Origin: Burkholderia thailandensis E264
GTDB taxonomy: Bacteria > Pseudomonadota > Gammaproteobacteria > Burkholderiales > Burkholderiaceae
Assembly (NCBI RefSeq): GCF_000012365.1
Contig: NC_007651.1
Coordinates: 3,286,001-3,350,000 of the forward strand
Direction: 5' to 3'
Length of the DNA stretch: 64,000 nucleotides
Below the pieces are notes generated by a model. It made no database searches, was not told the origin of the DNA, and saw nothing but the letters and a program-made list of their open reading frames with translations. Position 1 is the stretch's first letter. Each line of letters opens with the position of its first letter. The position numbers and the translations under genes were made by a program. Positions 27,135-36,670 of the stretch are shown one piece after another.

Positions 27135-28379
27135 TCAAATCCGCACGGCGCGGCGCGAACCACCGCGCTCGATCGCGATATCGAGCGAGCCGGCGGGCGC
27201 GGTGTTCAATCGGTCGCGCACGTCGTCGATCGCCGACGCTTCGACGCGCTTGCCGTCGATCTCGACGAGCACGTCGCCGTTCTCGAGGCCGTAGCGGCCG
27301 AGATCCTCCGGCCGGTTGTGGAAGAGCTCGACGCGGCCGTCGACGAAGCGGATCGCGATCGTGCGCAGCGGCCGGGGATCGTCCCGCGTGAAGCGGCTCG
27401 CGTCGTAGCAGAACTCCATCGTGCTCGGCACGAACATGTAGCGGTCGAACCGCGCGAGAAAGTTCATCCCGAGCATGTCGCCGCCGCCCTCGGCCACGCG
27501 CAGGCGGCCGACGGGCTGGCCGTCGAACGACAGCCCGCTCACGAAGTGATCGCGCGATTGGCCGACGCCGTTGGCCGACATGCTCGGCCCCGTGCCGCCG
27601 AGCGGCGTCGCGGCCTTGCGGCTCGCAAGGTACGCGAGCGTCGGCGCCGACGCGATCGAATAGCTCGCGCCGGTATCGAAGCGGAACATCGTCCACTGAT
27701 CGCGAAAATCGACGCTCACGGCGGGCGATTGGCCGAAGCTGTCCTGGTACGGCACGCAATGCGCGAAGCGCTGCCCGGCGGGCGGATGGCGCCAGACCGT
27801 CAGCGTGCCGCTGCGATTGTCGGCGACCCAGCTCAGTTGGCGAAAGATCTCGATGCCGACGATGCCGTCGATCTGCGTGCCCAGCACCTGCGACAGCAAC
27901 GATAGATCGAGACCGAGCCACGGATAGAAACTCGGCACTTCGTAGCTGCCGAGCGCGATCGGCAGCGGCTGCCACAGGCGCACGCGCGCGCCCGGCAGCA
28001 CGCCGTTCGCGGTCGTCAAGCCTTTTTCGAGCATCGTCCGGTACGCGATCGGAATCTGATCGTCGGTCGACGGCCGCGTGATCGACTGCGCGAGCCGATT
28101 GTCGATCGCCGTGTGGCTCGCGCCCGTGTCGACGAGAAAGCGATAAGTCTTGCCCGCGATCGCGACGGGCACGACGAACCCGCTCTTCGGCCTGAACGAT
28201 ACGCTCAGCACGGGCATCGCGCCGCCGCGCTGCGGCTCGGCGCGTTCGCCGCAACCCGCGGCGAGAAGCGCGGCGGCACAGACGAGCGCGGCGGTCGCCA
28301 ACGCGCGCGGCCCGCGACGGCGAAAGGCGAAGGCGGCGCGACTCGGCGCCGGCGTCGAAGCGAATGCGTGTCGAACCAT
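27135..28379 (-). CDS. aspartyl-protease-like lipoprotein with two DTG motifs and a PDZ domain
   Basis: 414 residues. The lipobox LLAAGC puts the lipidated Cys at residue 43. Two retropepsin-like lobes follow: FLVDTGASHT (Asp84) and FRFDTGASYS (Asp235), each with a later hydrophobic-Gly element (DGIVGIEIF at 171-179, DMLGMNFLARF at 301-311). A PDZ domain covers about 345-405 (YGLENGDVLVEIDGKRV). A single chain with both catalytic Asp residues could form a pepsin-like active site in the envelope. The start at 28379 gives a proper lipoprotein signal; upstream frame is open but unlikely. Substrates are unknown. Confidence 0.8.
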   Translation of the reverse strand: MVRHAFASTPAPSRAAFAFRRRGPRALATAALVCAAALLAAGCGERAEPQRGGAMPVLSVSFRPKSGFVVPVAIAGKTYRFLVDTGASHTAIDNRLAQSITRPSTDDQIPIAYRTMLEKGLTTANGVLPGARVRLWQPLPIALGSYEVPSFYPWLGLDLSLLSQVLGTQIDGIVGIEIFRQLSWVADNRSGTLTVWRHPPAGQRFAHCVPYQDSFGQSPAVSVDFRDQWTMFRFDTGASYSIASAPTLAYLASRKAATPLGGTGPSMSANGVGQSRDHFVSGLSFDGQPVGRLRVAEGGGDMLGMNFLARFDRYMFVPSTMEFCYDASRFTRDDPRPLRTIAIRFVDGRVELFHNRPEDLGRYGLENGDVLVEIDGKRVEASAIDDVRDRLNTAPAGSLDIAIERGGSRRAVRI

Positions 28380-28754
28380 GGATCGTGGATATGTGATGCG
28401 AAGTGAAGACGAACGGACGATTGCGCGAGGCGACGGCATCGCGTCCGATGCCGGCGTGCCGCGCCGTGCGGCCGATGCATGTCCGCTCGATGAAACCGAT
28501 ATGTAAGGATCGACGATTCTATAGAAACGCGCCGCCGAGCGTTGTCGACTTTTGTTCGCGTGCTTGCGGAGAACCGCGCGCATGCGATGCCCCTGCAACA
28601 GGCAAGCATCGCGCCGTGCGCGGCCGTGCGTCGCCGGATGCCCGCGAGCGCCGCCGCGCGGCCCGGTGACGAGGCGAGGCGGCAAGATCGCTCCGCCCGG
28701 CCCGGGCGCGTGCCGCCGATGCGCGCGGCGGCCGCGATGCGCAAAGCCGTCACG
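28380..28754. other. intergenic region, 375 bp
   Basis: It lies between the histidine-kinase stop and the aspartyl-protease-like gene in the same direction. No further gene or clear terminator seen. Confidence 0.4.
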
Positions 28755-30482
28755 TCATTCGCGCAGCTCGCCGCTTTGCAGGACGGTCAATTCGTGCGGC
28801 CGAACGAGCGGGATGTGGACCTCGATCGCAGTCCCCCGCCCCGGCGCCGTCTGCACCGACAGCGTGCCCTGCACCAGGTACGCGCGCTCGCGCAGGCCGA
28901 CGAGTCCGAACGAATTCGGCTTGCGCGGGTTCTCCGTATCGAAGCCGACGCCGTTGTCGCGCACGCTCAGCATCACCTCGCGATCGTCGGCGATGAGCCG
29001 GATGTCGACATGCGATGCGCGAGCATGGCGCCCGACATTCGTCAGCGATTCCTGCAGGATGCGAAACGTCGTGCTCGCCTGCGGCTCGACGAGATCGAGC
29101 TCGGGCGGATCGACGATCAGCGTGCAGCCGATCCCGTGCCGCTGCTGGAACGCCTGCACGAGCCACTGGATGGCCGGCACGAGCCCGAGATCGTCGAGCA
29201 TCAGCGGGCGCAGATCCGACGCGATCCGGCGCGTCGCCGCAACCGCGCCGTCAAGCAGCCCGCGCATCTCCGTGAAGCGCCCGGCGAGCTCGTTGCCCGT
29301 CGTCGACACGCGTTCGAGATCGAGCCGCAGCATCGCGAGCGTCTGCGCAAGCTCGTCGTGCAGCTCGCGTGCGATCCGGCCGCGCTCCTGCTCGCGCGCG
29401 GTCGAACTGATCGCGGCGATCTCGCGCAACTCTTCGCGCGAACGGGCGAGCGCTTCCTCCGCGCGCTCGCGCTCAACGATCTCCCGCCGCAGCTCGTCGT
29501 TCGCGGTCTGCAACTCGCTCGTGCGTTCGGCAACGCGCTGCTCGAGCAGCTCGTTCGCCTCGTTCAACCGGACGGTTTTCTCTTGCACGCGCCGGCGCTC
29601 GATCCGCTCGCCCTGCAACGCGTGGACCGTGCGCGCGTACAGCTTGCCGTTTTCGAGCAACAGCGCGAGCAGCACGAAGCTCGACGCGACGAGGCCGTAG
29701 ATGCGCCCCGCGTAGAAGCCGAGATCGAAACGCCCGTGATTGAGAACGGCCGACAGCGCGATATCGAGCAGCCACGCGCACAGCACGACGATGAGCCACA
29801 GATCGAGCACCGAATGCGGCCGGCGCGATGCGAGCAGGATCAGCGCGCCGAGCGTCATCAGCCAGACGGTCGTCACGACGCCGCGCATGAGCGGCGTGTA
29901 GTGATGATTGTCCATGATCGCCGGCAACAGCTCACGGCCGCTCGTCGCGAGCGCGGCGAAAACGCCCGTCGCGACGAGCGCCGTGCCGATGCAAACGCCC
30001 ACGGGAAACGCGAGCCGCCCCGTATAGAGCGGCGCCCCTCGCTCGCGGCGACTGACGAGCGTGTAGAGGGCGACGCAAAGCGGAAAGCCGCTGTGCCAGA
30101 ACATGTAGAGCCACGCAGTCGTCTGCGGGCCCGCGTCGAGCAACCCGCTCGGCAGGAACAGGCCGGGAAACGTGAGCATGTGCACGCTCGCCATGAACGC
30201 CGTGAACAGATAGCCGCCGGCGAGCACGACGAGCGACGTGGTGCGCAAAATGCCGAATTGACCGAGCAGCAGGCCCGCCGTGATGAGATCACAGATCACG
30301 ATCGCCGACTGGTAGATCGGGATGAACGCCCACACCTGCGGCATCTGGATGCGCACGAATGGTGCGAGCGTCGCGAACAGGACCACGGAGAGCGCCACGG
30401 CCGTCATCGCGAGCCGGCGCTCGCGGCGCTCAGGCTGCAGCGTCGACAGGAAGATTCTCGATTCGTCCGCCAACTCGCCCAT
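28755..30482 (-). CDS. membrane histidine kinase, MASE4 sensor, NarL/UhpB type
   Basis: 575 residues. About eight membrane helices in residues 25-275 form a MASE4-like integral sensor (MTAVALSVVLFATLAPFVRI, VWAFIPIYQSAIVICDLITA). A coiled coil follows (about 285-360), then HisKA_3 with the phospho-acceptor His375 in ARELHDELAQTL, and a HATPase_c domain with N482 (QESLTNVGRHA), DNGVGF (509-514) and GLVGLRERA. The start at 30482 is set by AGGAG 7 bases upstream. No response-regulator gene adjoins it, so it is an orphan kinase; the aspartyl-protease-like gene lies downstream. Confidence 0.9.
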   Translation of the reverse strand: MGELADESRIFLSTLQPERRERRLAMTAVALSVVLFATLAPFVRIQMPQVWAFIPIYQSAIVICDLITAGLLLGQFGILRTTSLVVLAGGYLFTAFMASVHMLTFPGLFLPSGLLDAGPQTTAWLYMFWHSGFPLCVALYTLVSRRERGAPLYTGRLAFPVGVCIGTALVATGVFAALATSGRELLPAIMDNHHYTPLMRGVVTTVWLMTLGALILLASRRPHSVLDLWLIVVLCAWLLDIALSAVLNHGRFDLGFYAGRIYGLVASSFVLLALLLENGKLYARTVHALQGERIERRRVQEKTVRLNEANELLEQRVAERTSELQTANDELRREIVERERAEEALARSREELREIAAISSTAREQERGRIARELHDELAQTLAMLRLDLERVSTTGNELAGRFTEMRGLLDGAVAATRRIASDLRPLMLDDLGLVPAIQWLVQAFQQRHGIGCTLIVDPPELDLVEPQASTTFRILQESLTNVGRHARASHVDIRLIADDREVMLSVRDNGVGFDTENPRKPNSFGLVGLRERAYLVQGTLSVQTAPGRGTAIEVHIPLVRPHELTVLQSGELRE

Positions 30483-30939
30483 TCCGGTTCTCCTCATTCG
30501 GCAAGCTTGCACGCTCGGACATGCCGCGCGCTCCCGGACAGCGCATCTATTATGAAATCGATCTTGCTTCGTGAAAAGCGGCGGTGTATCGGGGTCACGC
30601 GCACAGGCCGCGCGAAGCGACGGGCGTGCCGTTGCGGCGCAACAACGAAACCTCGGCGCAGAACCGGTTGCAGGCTGACGGCCAGCGGTATTCGGCAGAT
30701 GGGCGCGAGCTTTTGACGAAGCCGGCCGTGCGCCGCCGGCGGTCGGTTGCCGGGAATGTTTCGGGCGACGTACGTTGGAGCGAGCGGCGGCGCTCGCGTC
30801 ACACGTGTCGACGCATCGGTTTCGGCTCGCCCGCCTCGGACGCCGACGCCGACGCCGACGCCGACGTCGACGTAGAAACGCTCGCGTCGAAGCCCCGATC
30901 CCGACATGACGGCCTCGGCGCGCTTCGAGTACCGCCCAG
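30483..30939. other. intergenic region upstream of the kinase gene, 457 bp
   Basis: It holds the promoter zone of the kinase gene (AT-rich near 30545-30575) and a hexamer array at 30839-30868. Open frames across it are low-complexity Arg-rich shadows. Confidence 0.5.
30839..30868. repeat. 6-bp tandem repeat (GACGCC)
   Basis: Four exact GACGCC units and one GACGTC unit in a row, followed by a diverged GACGTA. It lies in non-coding DNA beside the ssuA pseudogene. Confidence 0.9.
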
Positions 30940-31560
30940 GGAGAGAATGCGGGAAAGCGAGGCGCAATCGCGCGCACCGAATATCGGCTCGTCAATGCGC
31001 TGCGGCGCGAGAAGATCGATTACCGCGACATCGCGCCCGTCTGTCTCGCCCCCGCCGATGCGCGCGCGGCATTCGCGCGGCGCGGCGTCGATACCGGGGT
31101 CGATGCCAGGGTAATTGGGGATCCTTATCTTGCCGCGATCGAGCGTCAGGCGAACGCACGCGCGATCGCAAACGGCAAAGGGCTCGTGAACAACACGCGG
31201 TACCATCTCGCGAGCCGGAAGTTCGCCGAAGCCGAGCCGCAGCGCGTGCGCGCGCTGCTCGACGAAGTCGGCGCGGCCGATCGCTGGCGCGCGAATATCT
31301 CCACGGTCGCCGCGCGACTCTCGCCGCTCGTCGGTCTCGATACGACAACGCTCGCGCGCGCGTTGAGGCGTGCAAGCTACGGCGTGTAACCGATCGACGA
31401 CGCGGCGCTCGCGTATCAGCAGCAGATCGCCGATACGTTCTCGACTCTCAAGCTGATTCCGCGCACGATCGATGTCACCGCCCGCGCGCTGGCGAGCGGC
31501 ACAGGCAGGCGCTCGCATCGCAATCGCGCCGGGCAAAGCGCCGACGCCTCGACCGGCTGA
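30940..31560 (+). pseudogene. truncated and interrupted ssuA-like sulfonate-binding protein gene
   Basis: Reading one frame gives EKIDYRDIAPVCLAPADARA, VIGDPYLAAIERQANARAIA and a final ASYGV-stop-PIDDAALAYQQQIADTF, which matches the C-terminal two thirds of aliphatic-sulfonate ABC binding proteins (SsuA). The N-terminal part with its signal peptide is absent, there is a small duplication around GVDTGVDARV, and an in-frame TAA at 31387-31389 sits where relatives usually have Gln. No ssu permease or ATPase lies nearby. It is a decayed remnant. Confidence 0.75.
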
Positions 31561-31657
31561 TTCGGCGGCCCTCGAACAGTCGGTCACGGCACGACCGCCG
31601 CAACGGATTCGCCGACGTACCGTGAAGCGCGACGCGCTTCACACGCATTGCCGCGTG

Positions 31658-32116
31658 TCAGTTCGCGCTGCCCTCGCCGCGTTCCGGCGTGCGATCGTCC
31701 CTGCCTGCCTCGATCGCGCCACCGACGACGACGGACGCGTACCATGACTCAGGACTGCTCCAGAACGCATTATGTTGAAACCGACGACGCGCCCGCGCAT
31801 GGGGCTTCGCGTCGATCGAGCCGGTCCGCTCGCGCAGCTCGACCCGCCGCCCGCCTCCGCGCAACCGTTCAACGATCGCGGCAAGCGTGCCATCAGCGGA
31901 CCATTCGTCGAAACGGCGGCGGCATGTCGGCGAAGACGGATAGCGGCGCGGCAACGCGGCCCAGCATTCGCCGGTCGCCAGCACCCACAGCACCGCATTC
32001 GCGACCGCGCGCGCCTGTGCCCGCGGCCGGCCGCAGCGCGTGTTGCGCACCGGCTGGGCGGCCAGCAATCCCTCGATGCGCGCCCATTCGTCATCGCTCA
32101 ATTCTTCGAACTGCAT
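31658..32116 (-). CDS. orphan IS5-type transposase N-terminal domain protein (DUF4096)
   Basis: 152 residues from ATG 32116. MQFEELSDDEWARIEGLLAA and VANAVLWVLATGECWAALPR, then RRFDEWSADGTLAAIVERL, are the DNA-binding N-terminal domain of IS4/IS5-family transposases. The catalytic DDE part is missing; after about residue 97 the sequence is unrelated and basic. No inverted repeats were found. It could be a remnant or a domesticated DNA-binding protein. Confidence 0.65.
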   Translation of the reverse strand: MQFEELSDDEWARIEGLLAAQPVRNTRCGRPRAQARAVANAVLWVLATGECWAALPRRYPSSPTCRRRFDEWSADGTLAAIVERLRGGGRRVELRERTGSIDAKPHARARRRFQHNAFWSSPESWYASVVVGGAIEAGRDDRTPERGEGSAN

Positions 32117-32664
32117 CGTCGGCCCTCTTGGAGAAATCGGCGAAAGCGCATACGCGCTGCACATCGTCGATGAAACGCCTGTCAGCCGCGGCAAACGCAA
32201 GCGTCGCCGCGCGGGCTTCGTGCAATCGTTCGGAATGCAGGCGTGCACGCGCGACGCCGCAGCAAGCGGCGTCACGCCGACGCCGAATGGACAACCGACA
32301 ACGTGCGGGCGAAAAACCGCACGATACACGAACCCCCTTCCCCGGATAAATACATTGTTGTTCTAAGTAAATCTCAGGATTCCGATTCGATTCCGTCTTG
32401 TGCGACGCGCGTCGCATTGCGGCGATTCGTCGTCGGTATCATCGATTCCGCAGCGGGACGCAGATGAGCGAACATGTTGGTTCGCGCGCTCCGGATTCGG
32501 CGATCCGTTCGAGCGCCGTCGGCGCGGGACGATTCAATTGGTGCGCAATATTACACGCGGGCCGCGAGAAATCCAACGCTGTCAAAATCGACAGGGTGCG
32601 GCAGCGCATCAAGCGCGCGGCGCACGTCGCGCGCGAACCGCTTGCCGGCGGCCCGCGCGGCGCA
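32117..32664. other. intergenic region, 548 bp
   Basis: No gene is supported. The composition dips in GC near 32340-32400 (TAAATACATTGTTGTTCTAA), which may be a promoter zone or a transfer scar. Confidence 0.4.
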
Positions 32665-33870
32665 TCATGCGCTGCGAAGCAGCCGGCTGCGAGTAAATGC
32701 GCGGTTGCCGCTCAGCTTTTCAAGAAACGCGTCGGACGGCACGCGGTCGAGATCGGTCACCACATAGCCGATATCGCCGCGCGTTTGCAGATGCTGCGCT
32801 ACGACATTCGCGCCCTCTTGCGCGAGCAGCGTGTTGAGCACCGCGAGCACGCCCGGCGCGTTGCCGTGCACGTTCAAGAGCCGCGCGGCCGACGTGCAAT
32901 CGCCCGGGCTCACCTGCGGGAAATTGACGGCGCCCGCGGTATCGCCGCGCGTCAGGAACGCGACAAGCTTCGACGACACCTCCGCGCCGATGTTCTCCTG
33001 CGCTTCCTGCGTGCTGCCGCCGATATGCGGCGTCAGGATCACGTTCGGCAACCCCTGCAGCACGGATTCGAAGCGGTCCGCGTTGCTCTTCGGCTCGCGC
33101 GGAAACACGTCGATCGCCGCACCGCTCAGGTGCTTCCGCACGAGCGCATCGCGCAGCGCATCGATATCGACGACGGTGCCGCGCGACGCATTGATCAGGA
33201 TCGCATTCGATTTGAACTGCGCGAGGACACTCGCGTCGATCATGTTGTGCGTCGTCGCGGTTGCGGGCACGTGCAGCGTGACGACGTCCGCGAGCGCGAT
33301 CGCTTCGCCCAGCGAACGCGCCGGCCGCGCGGAACCGAGCGACAGCTTCGCCTGCACGTCGTAATAGACGACCTTCATGCCGAGCGCCTCGGCAAGCACG
33401 CCGACTTGCGCGCCGATGTTGCCGTAGCCGACGATCGCGATCGTCTTGCCGCGCGCCTCGAACGATCCGCCCGCACCTTTCGCCCATTCCCCCGCATGCG
33501 CGAGGACACTCTTCTCCGGCACGCGCCTCAGCAACAGGATCGCCTCGGCGATCACGAGCTCCGCGACCGACCGCGTATTCGAGAACGGCGCGTTGAACAC
33601 CGGAATGCCGTGATGCGCGGCAGCCGACAAATCGACCTGCGACGTGCCGATGCAGAAACACCCGATCGCGAGCAGATGACGCGCGGCGTCGATCTCGTTG
33701 CGCGTCAGATGCGTCGCGGAGCGAATGCCGATCAATTGATGCTGCAGCAGCGCGCGCTGAAGCTCGTCGCCGGCGAGCGCGCCCTTGCGCCGCTCGATGT
33801 CGACATTCGCGTCGGCGAAATGCCGGGACGCGCTGTCGTGAATGTTTTCGAGGAGGAGAACGGAAGTCAT
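32665..33870 (-). CDS. serA: D-3-phosphoglycerate dehydrogenase-like 2-hydroxyacid dehydrogenase with ACT domain
   Basis: 401-402 residues, close to E. coli SerA (410). The substrate domain has IGIRSATHLTRNEIDAARHL; the NAD domain has GKTIAIVGYGNIGAQVGVLA; catalytic elements are NASRGTVVD (Arg), the Glu in FPREPKSNADRF and His in TPHIGGSTQEAQENIG. An ACT domain at about 330-400 (VNVHGNAPGVLAVLNTLLAQ type) suggests allosteric control by serine. The start at 33870 follows AGGAGGAGAACGGA on the other strand's reading only weakly; MTSVLLLENIH is the natural start. The reaction would be 3-phosphoglycerate oxidation in serine synthesis. Paralogues are common, so the exact role is uncertain. Confidence 0.82.
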   Translation of the reverse strand: MTSVLLLENIHDSASRHFADANVDIERRKGALAGDELQRALLQHQLIGIRSATHLTRNEIDAARHLLAIGCFCIGTSQVDLSAAAHHGIPVFNAPFSNTRSVAELVIAEAILLLRRVPEKSVLAHAGEWAKGAGGSFEARGKTIAIVGYGNIGAQVGVLAEALGMKVVYYDVQAKLSLGSARPARSLGEAIALADVVTLHVPATATTHNMIDASVLAQFKSNAILINASRGTVVDIDALRDALVRKHLSGAAIDVFPREPKSNADRFESVLQGLPNVILTPHIGGSTQEAQENIGAEVSSKLVAFLTRGDTAGAVNFPQVSPGDCTSAARLLNVHGNAPGVLAVLNTLLAQEGANVVAQHLQTRGDIGYVVTDLDRVPSDAFLEKLSGNRAFTRSRLLRSA

Positions 33871-34236
33871 GTTACCTAGCGTGGTGGTCGAATCGTAGCG
33901 GAAGCCGGAAATCCCGGCGCGGTGCGCGCACGTCGCCATGCGGCGTTCGCGCCGATCGCACGGCACGCGACGCATGTCGCGTCACCGTTCAAAAATCGTA
34001 TGCCTGGCGGATGCTCGACACAAGCCGGCCGGCATGACCTACTGTGCGTGGGGAATTGCGACTTGATATCGCTGAAGGAATGCCCGCGTAGTGTCGCAAA
34101 ATCGCGTCGGCGCATGCGAACATCCCTGTTGCCAGCAGGTGTACCCGCGATGCGTGTTGCGCGCTCGGCAGGCGCATCGCGCGACTCGACTGATCGATCC
34201 GCAGCGCCCAATGTGCCGCGCAATCGCGCGGGCGCG
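33871..34236. other. intergenic region, 366 bp
   Basis: It lies upstream of the serA-like gene and downstream of the AraC gene. No further gene or clear terminator is seen. Confidence 0.4.
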
Positions 34237-35280
34237 TCAGGCCCGGCGCCGGCTGCTCGGCGACGTGCCCGTCCAGCGCCGGAACGCGCGGCTGAAGTTG
34301 GCCCGATCCGTATAGCCGACGCGTGCCGCAATCTCCTCGACCGTCAGATGCGTCCCCTCTAGCAGACGCAGCGCGTCGCGCAGCCGGATCTCATCGAGCA
34401 GCGCCGAATACGTCGCGCCATAGTCGCTCAGCTTGCGTTTGAGCGTGCGCTCGGAGAGATGCAATTCGCGCGCGAGCGCGTCGAGCGACGGATAGCCGTT
34501 GTTGCCGCGAATCAGCAGATTACGCACGCGCTCGACGATGCTCTCCGCATAGCCGAGCCGCGCGAGTTCCGCTTCGCACTGCTGGACGATCATCTGCGCC
34601 GTGTGCGCGTTCGCAGTCCTGATCGGCTCGTCGAGCAGCGCGGCTTCGCAGCGAATCTGGTTGGCGGGCGCACCGAAATGACAGCGCGGCAGACGGTCGC
34701 GATAGCGCGCGAAATAAGGCGGCTCGGGCCACTCGAAGCAGAGTTCGGCGTTCGCCTTCATCGTCTTGTCATGCGAGGGCGTCAACAGCGAGTTGAACAA
34801 GATCGCCGTCTCGACCATGAAGTTCTCGACGGCGAACTGCCGTAGCCTGCCGAGCGGAAACGCTTCAAGGATGTCGATCTGCACCGTGTGCTCGAGTTCC
34901 GTGAGCCGCACCGAAAAGAACGGCACGCGCGTCGGCAGATACCGAATGCCGAGCTGGATCGCCTCGCCGAGCGTGGCGCAGCTCATCAGGCCGAAGCCGA
35001 TCAGCCCCGACTTCGTCAGGCTGCTGCGCAAGCCGATCTCGATCGCGATCGACGGATCGTTCGTCATCCCGAGCAAATTGAAGACGATTGCCGCCTGCTG
35101 CAGCGGCGTGATACGCGCGTCCGGCTCCTCTAGCTTCGAACGCGTGACGCCCGTGTTCGCGAGCAAGTCGGCGCCGGCGATGCCGCGCTCTTCCGCCAGC
35201 ATCAGCATGAAGAGCGCGTACGCCGACGATACGCTCGCCTTGTTCAATTGCCTCGTGGGGTCCGGAACGGACATGGCCAT
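34237..35280 (-). CDS. AraC family transcriptional regulator (OruR/ArgR-like sensor domain)
   Basis: 347 residues. The N-terminal arabinose-binding-like domain of the OruR type (ALFMLMLAEERGIAGADLLA, TPLQQAAIVFNLLGMTNDPS, LIGFGLMSCATLGEAIQLGI) is followed by the AraC HTH pair at about 250-345 (SLDALARELHLSERTLKRKL, VEEIAARVGYTDRANFSRAF). The start at 35280 is chosen for GGAG seven bases upstream. It is divergent from the desaturase gene 186 bp away, so regulation of that gene is likely. Members of this group sense amino acids or lipids. Confidence 0.9.
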   Translation of the reverse strand: MAMSVPDPTRQLNKASVSSAYALFMLMLAEERGIAGADLLANTGVTRSKLEEPDARITPLQQAAIVFNLLGMTNDPSIAIEIGLRSSLTKSGLIGFGLMSCATLGEAIQLGIRYLPTRVPFFSVRLTELEHTVQIDILEAFPLGRLRQFAVENFMVETAILFNSLLTPSHDKTMKANAELCFEWPEPPYFARYRDRLPRCHFGAPANQIRCEAALLDEPIRTANAHTAQMIVQQCEAELARLGYAESIVERVRNLLIRGNNGYPSLDALARELHLSERTLKRKLSDYGATYSALLDEIRLRDALRLLEGTHLTVEEIAARVGYTDRANFSRAFRRWTGTSPSSRRRA

Positions 35281-35466
35281 GCTTCGACTCCGAGCGGTGA
35301 CCGATCGATTATAGCGACAGATGGCCTGATATGACACTTCGCCGCCCCGCAAATTGGCCTCAAATGACTCGCTCTTTGGCACGACCGGCTCTCACGGCAA
35401 GCGCGCTGACCGCTCTAAGATGGCCTCATCGGCAAACCGCCGATTTCAGGGATATGGATTCAAACA

Positions 35467-36540
35467 ATGAACAAGACTTTGCGCTTCAAGAATGACGCGG
35501 AAAAGGTCGCGTACGTCCGCAACGAGGTCAATGCCGCGAGCGACGCGCTGCGCGCGAAATACCCGCTGCTCGACAATCAGAATCTGATCGGCGCGACCGT
35601 GATGGCGCTGTGCGTCGCCACGCTGCTCGGCAGCGCGTATCTATACGCGACGGGCATGATCGCGTGGTACGTCGCGCTGCCGATCGCGACGCTCGCGACG
35701 TCGCTGATCCACGAACTCGAGCACGACCTGATCCATTTGATGTACTTCAAGAAGACGCCGTGGGCCTACCACGTGATGATGACGCTCTGCTGGCTCACCC
35801 GGCCGGGCACGATCAATCCGTGGACGCGTCGCCGGATGCATCTGCATCATCACAAGGTGTCGGGCGGCGAATCCGATCTCGAGGAATACGGAATCACCAA
35901 TGGCGAGCGCTGGGGCCTGAAGCGTCTGCTGATGCTTGCCGACGGCATGCTCGCCGTCGCGCTGCGCCCGCTCGGCATGCGCCGCAAAGTGCTGCAGTAC
36001 GTCGCTGCGCAACCCGCGCAGGAACGCGGCGACCGCGTGCGCCTGCGCATCGAGCAGTTGATGTCGTACATGCCGATCGGCCACGTCTACTACGTGCTGT
36101 GGCATGCGTTCATCGCCTACCACGTCGGACTCCTCGCACTGCACGCGCTCGGCTACCAGCCCGACGTGCCGATGCTCGTCCAGCAGGCGATGCATGTCGT
36201 CGACTTCCTCGCGGTGACCTGGCTCGGGCCGAACTTCGTGCGCAGCTTCTGCATCAACTTCATCAGCTCGAACATGCACTACTACGGCGATATCGATTCG
36301 CGCAACGTGATTCAACAGACGCAAGTGCTGAATCCGTGGTGGCTGATCCCGGCGCAGCTGTTCTGCTTCAACTTCGGTAGCACGCATGCAATTCATCACT
36401 TCGTCGTGCGCGATCCGTTCTACATTCGCCAATTGACCGCGAAGCGGGCACACGCGGCAATGCGCGCGGTCGGCGTGCGCTTCAACGACATCGGCACGTT
36501 CCGACGCGCGAACCGCTGGAACGAGACGCGCGCCGCATGA
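35467..36540 (+). CDS. membrane fatty-acid desaturase family protein
   Basis: 357 residues with membrane helices at about 41-62, 66-82, 100-112 and 205-260. Three His boxes bind the di-iron site: HELEH (82-86, with His90), HLHHH (125-129) and HAIHH (about 318-322). Family members insert double bonds or hydroxyls in acyl chains, or act on sphingoid and alkyl substrates, in the inner membrane with O2 and an electron donor. The substrate is unknown. It is divergent from an AraC regulator and shares a terminator with the convergent aminopeptidase gene. Confidence 0.85.
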   Translation: MNKTLRFKNDAEKVAYVRNEVNAASDALRAKYPLLDNQNLIGATVMALCVATLLGSAYLYATGMIAWYVALPIATLATSLIHELEHDLIHLMYFKKTPWAYHVMMTLCWLTRPGTINPWTRRRMHLHHHKVSGGESDLEEYGITNGERWGLKRLLMLADGMLAVALRPLGMRRKVLQYVAAQPAQERGDRVRLRIEQLMSYMPIGHVYYVLWHAFIAYHVGLLALHALGYQPDVPMLVQQAMHVVDFLAVTWLGPNFVRSFCINFISSNMHYYGDIDSRNVIQQTQVLNPWWLIPAQLFCFNFGSTHAIHHFVVRDPFYIRQLTAKRAHAAMRAVGVRFNDIGTFRRANRWNETRAA

Positions 36541-36600
36541 CGCACGCGGACGACGGCGCGAGCAACGCTTGATCGTCGCCCGGCGCGTCGAACGGTCAAA

Positions 36601-36628
36601 CAAAACGCCGTCGTTCGACGGCGTTTTG
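36601..36628. terminator. bidirectional intrinsic terminator
   Basis: CAAAACGCCGTCG and its exact complement flank a 2-base centre, giving a 13-bp stem with built-in T-runs on both strands. It lies between the convergent desaturase and aminopeptidase genes. Confidence 0.88.
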
Positions 36629-36670
36629 CTTCGTCACGCAGCGCCTCCGCGCCTCAACCCAAGTACGTGG

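Noticed and set aside
28542..30716. 724-residue plus-strand frame
   Set aside because: Antisense shadow of the histidine kinase gene.
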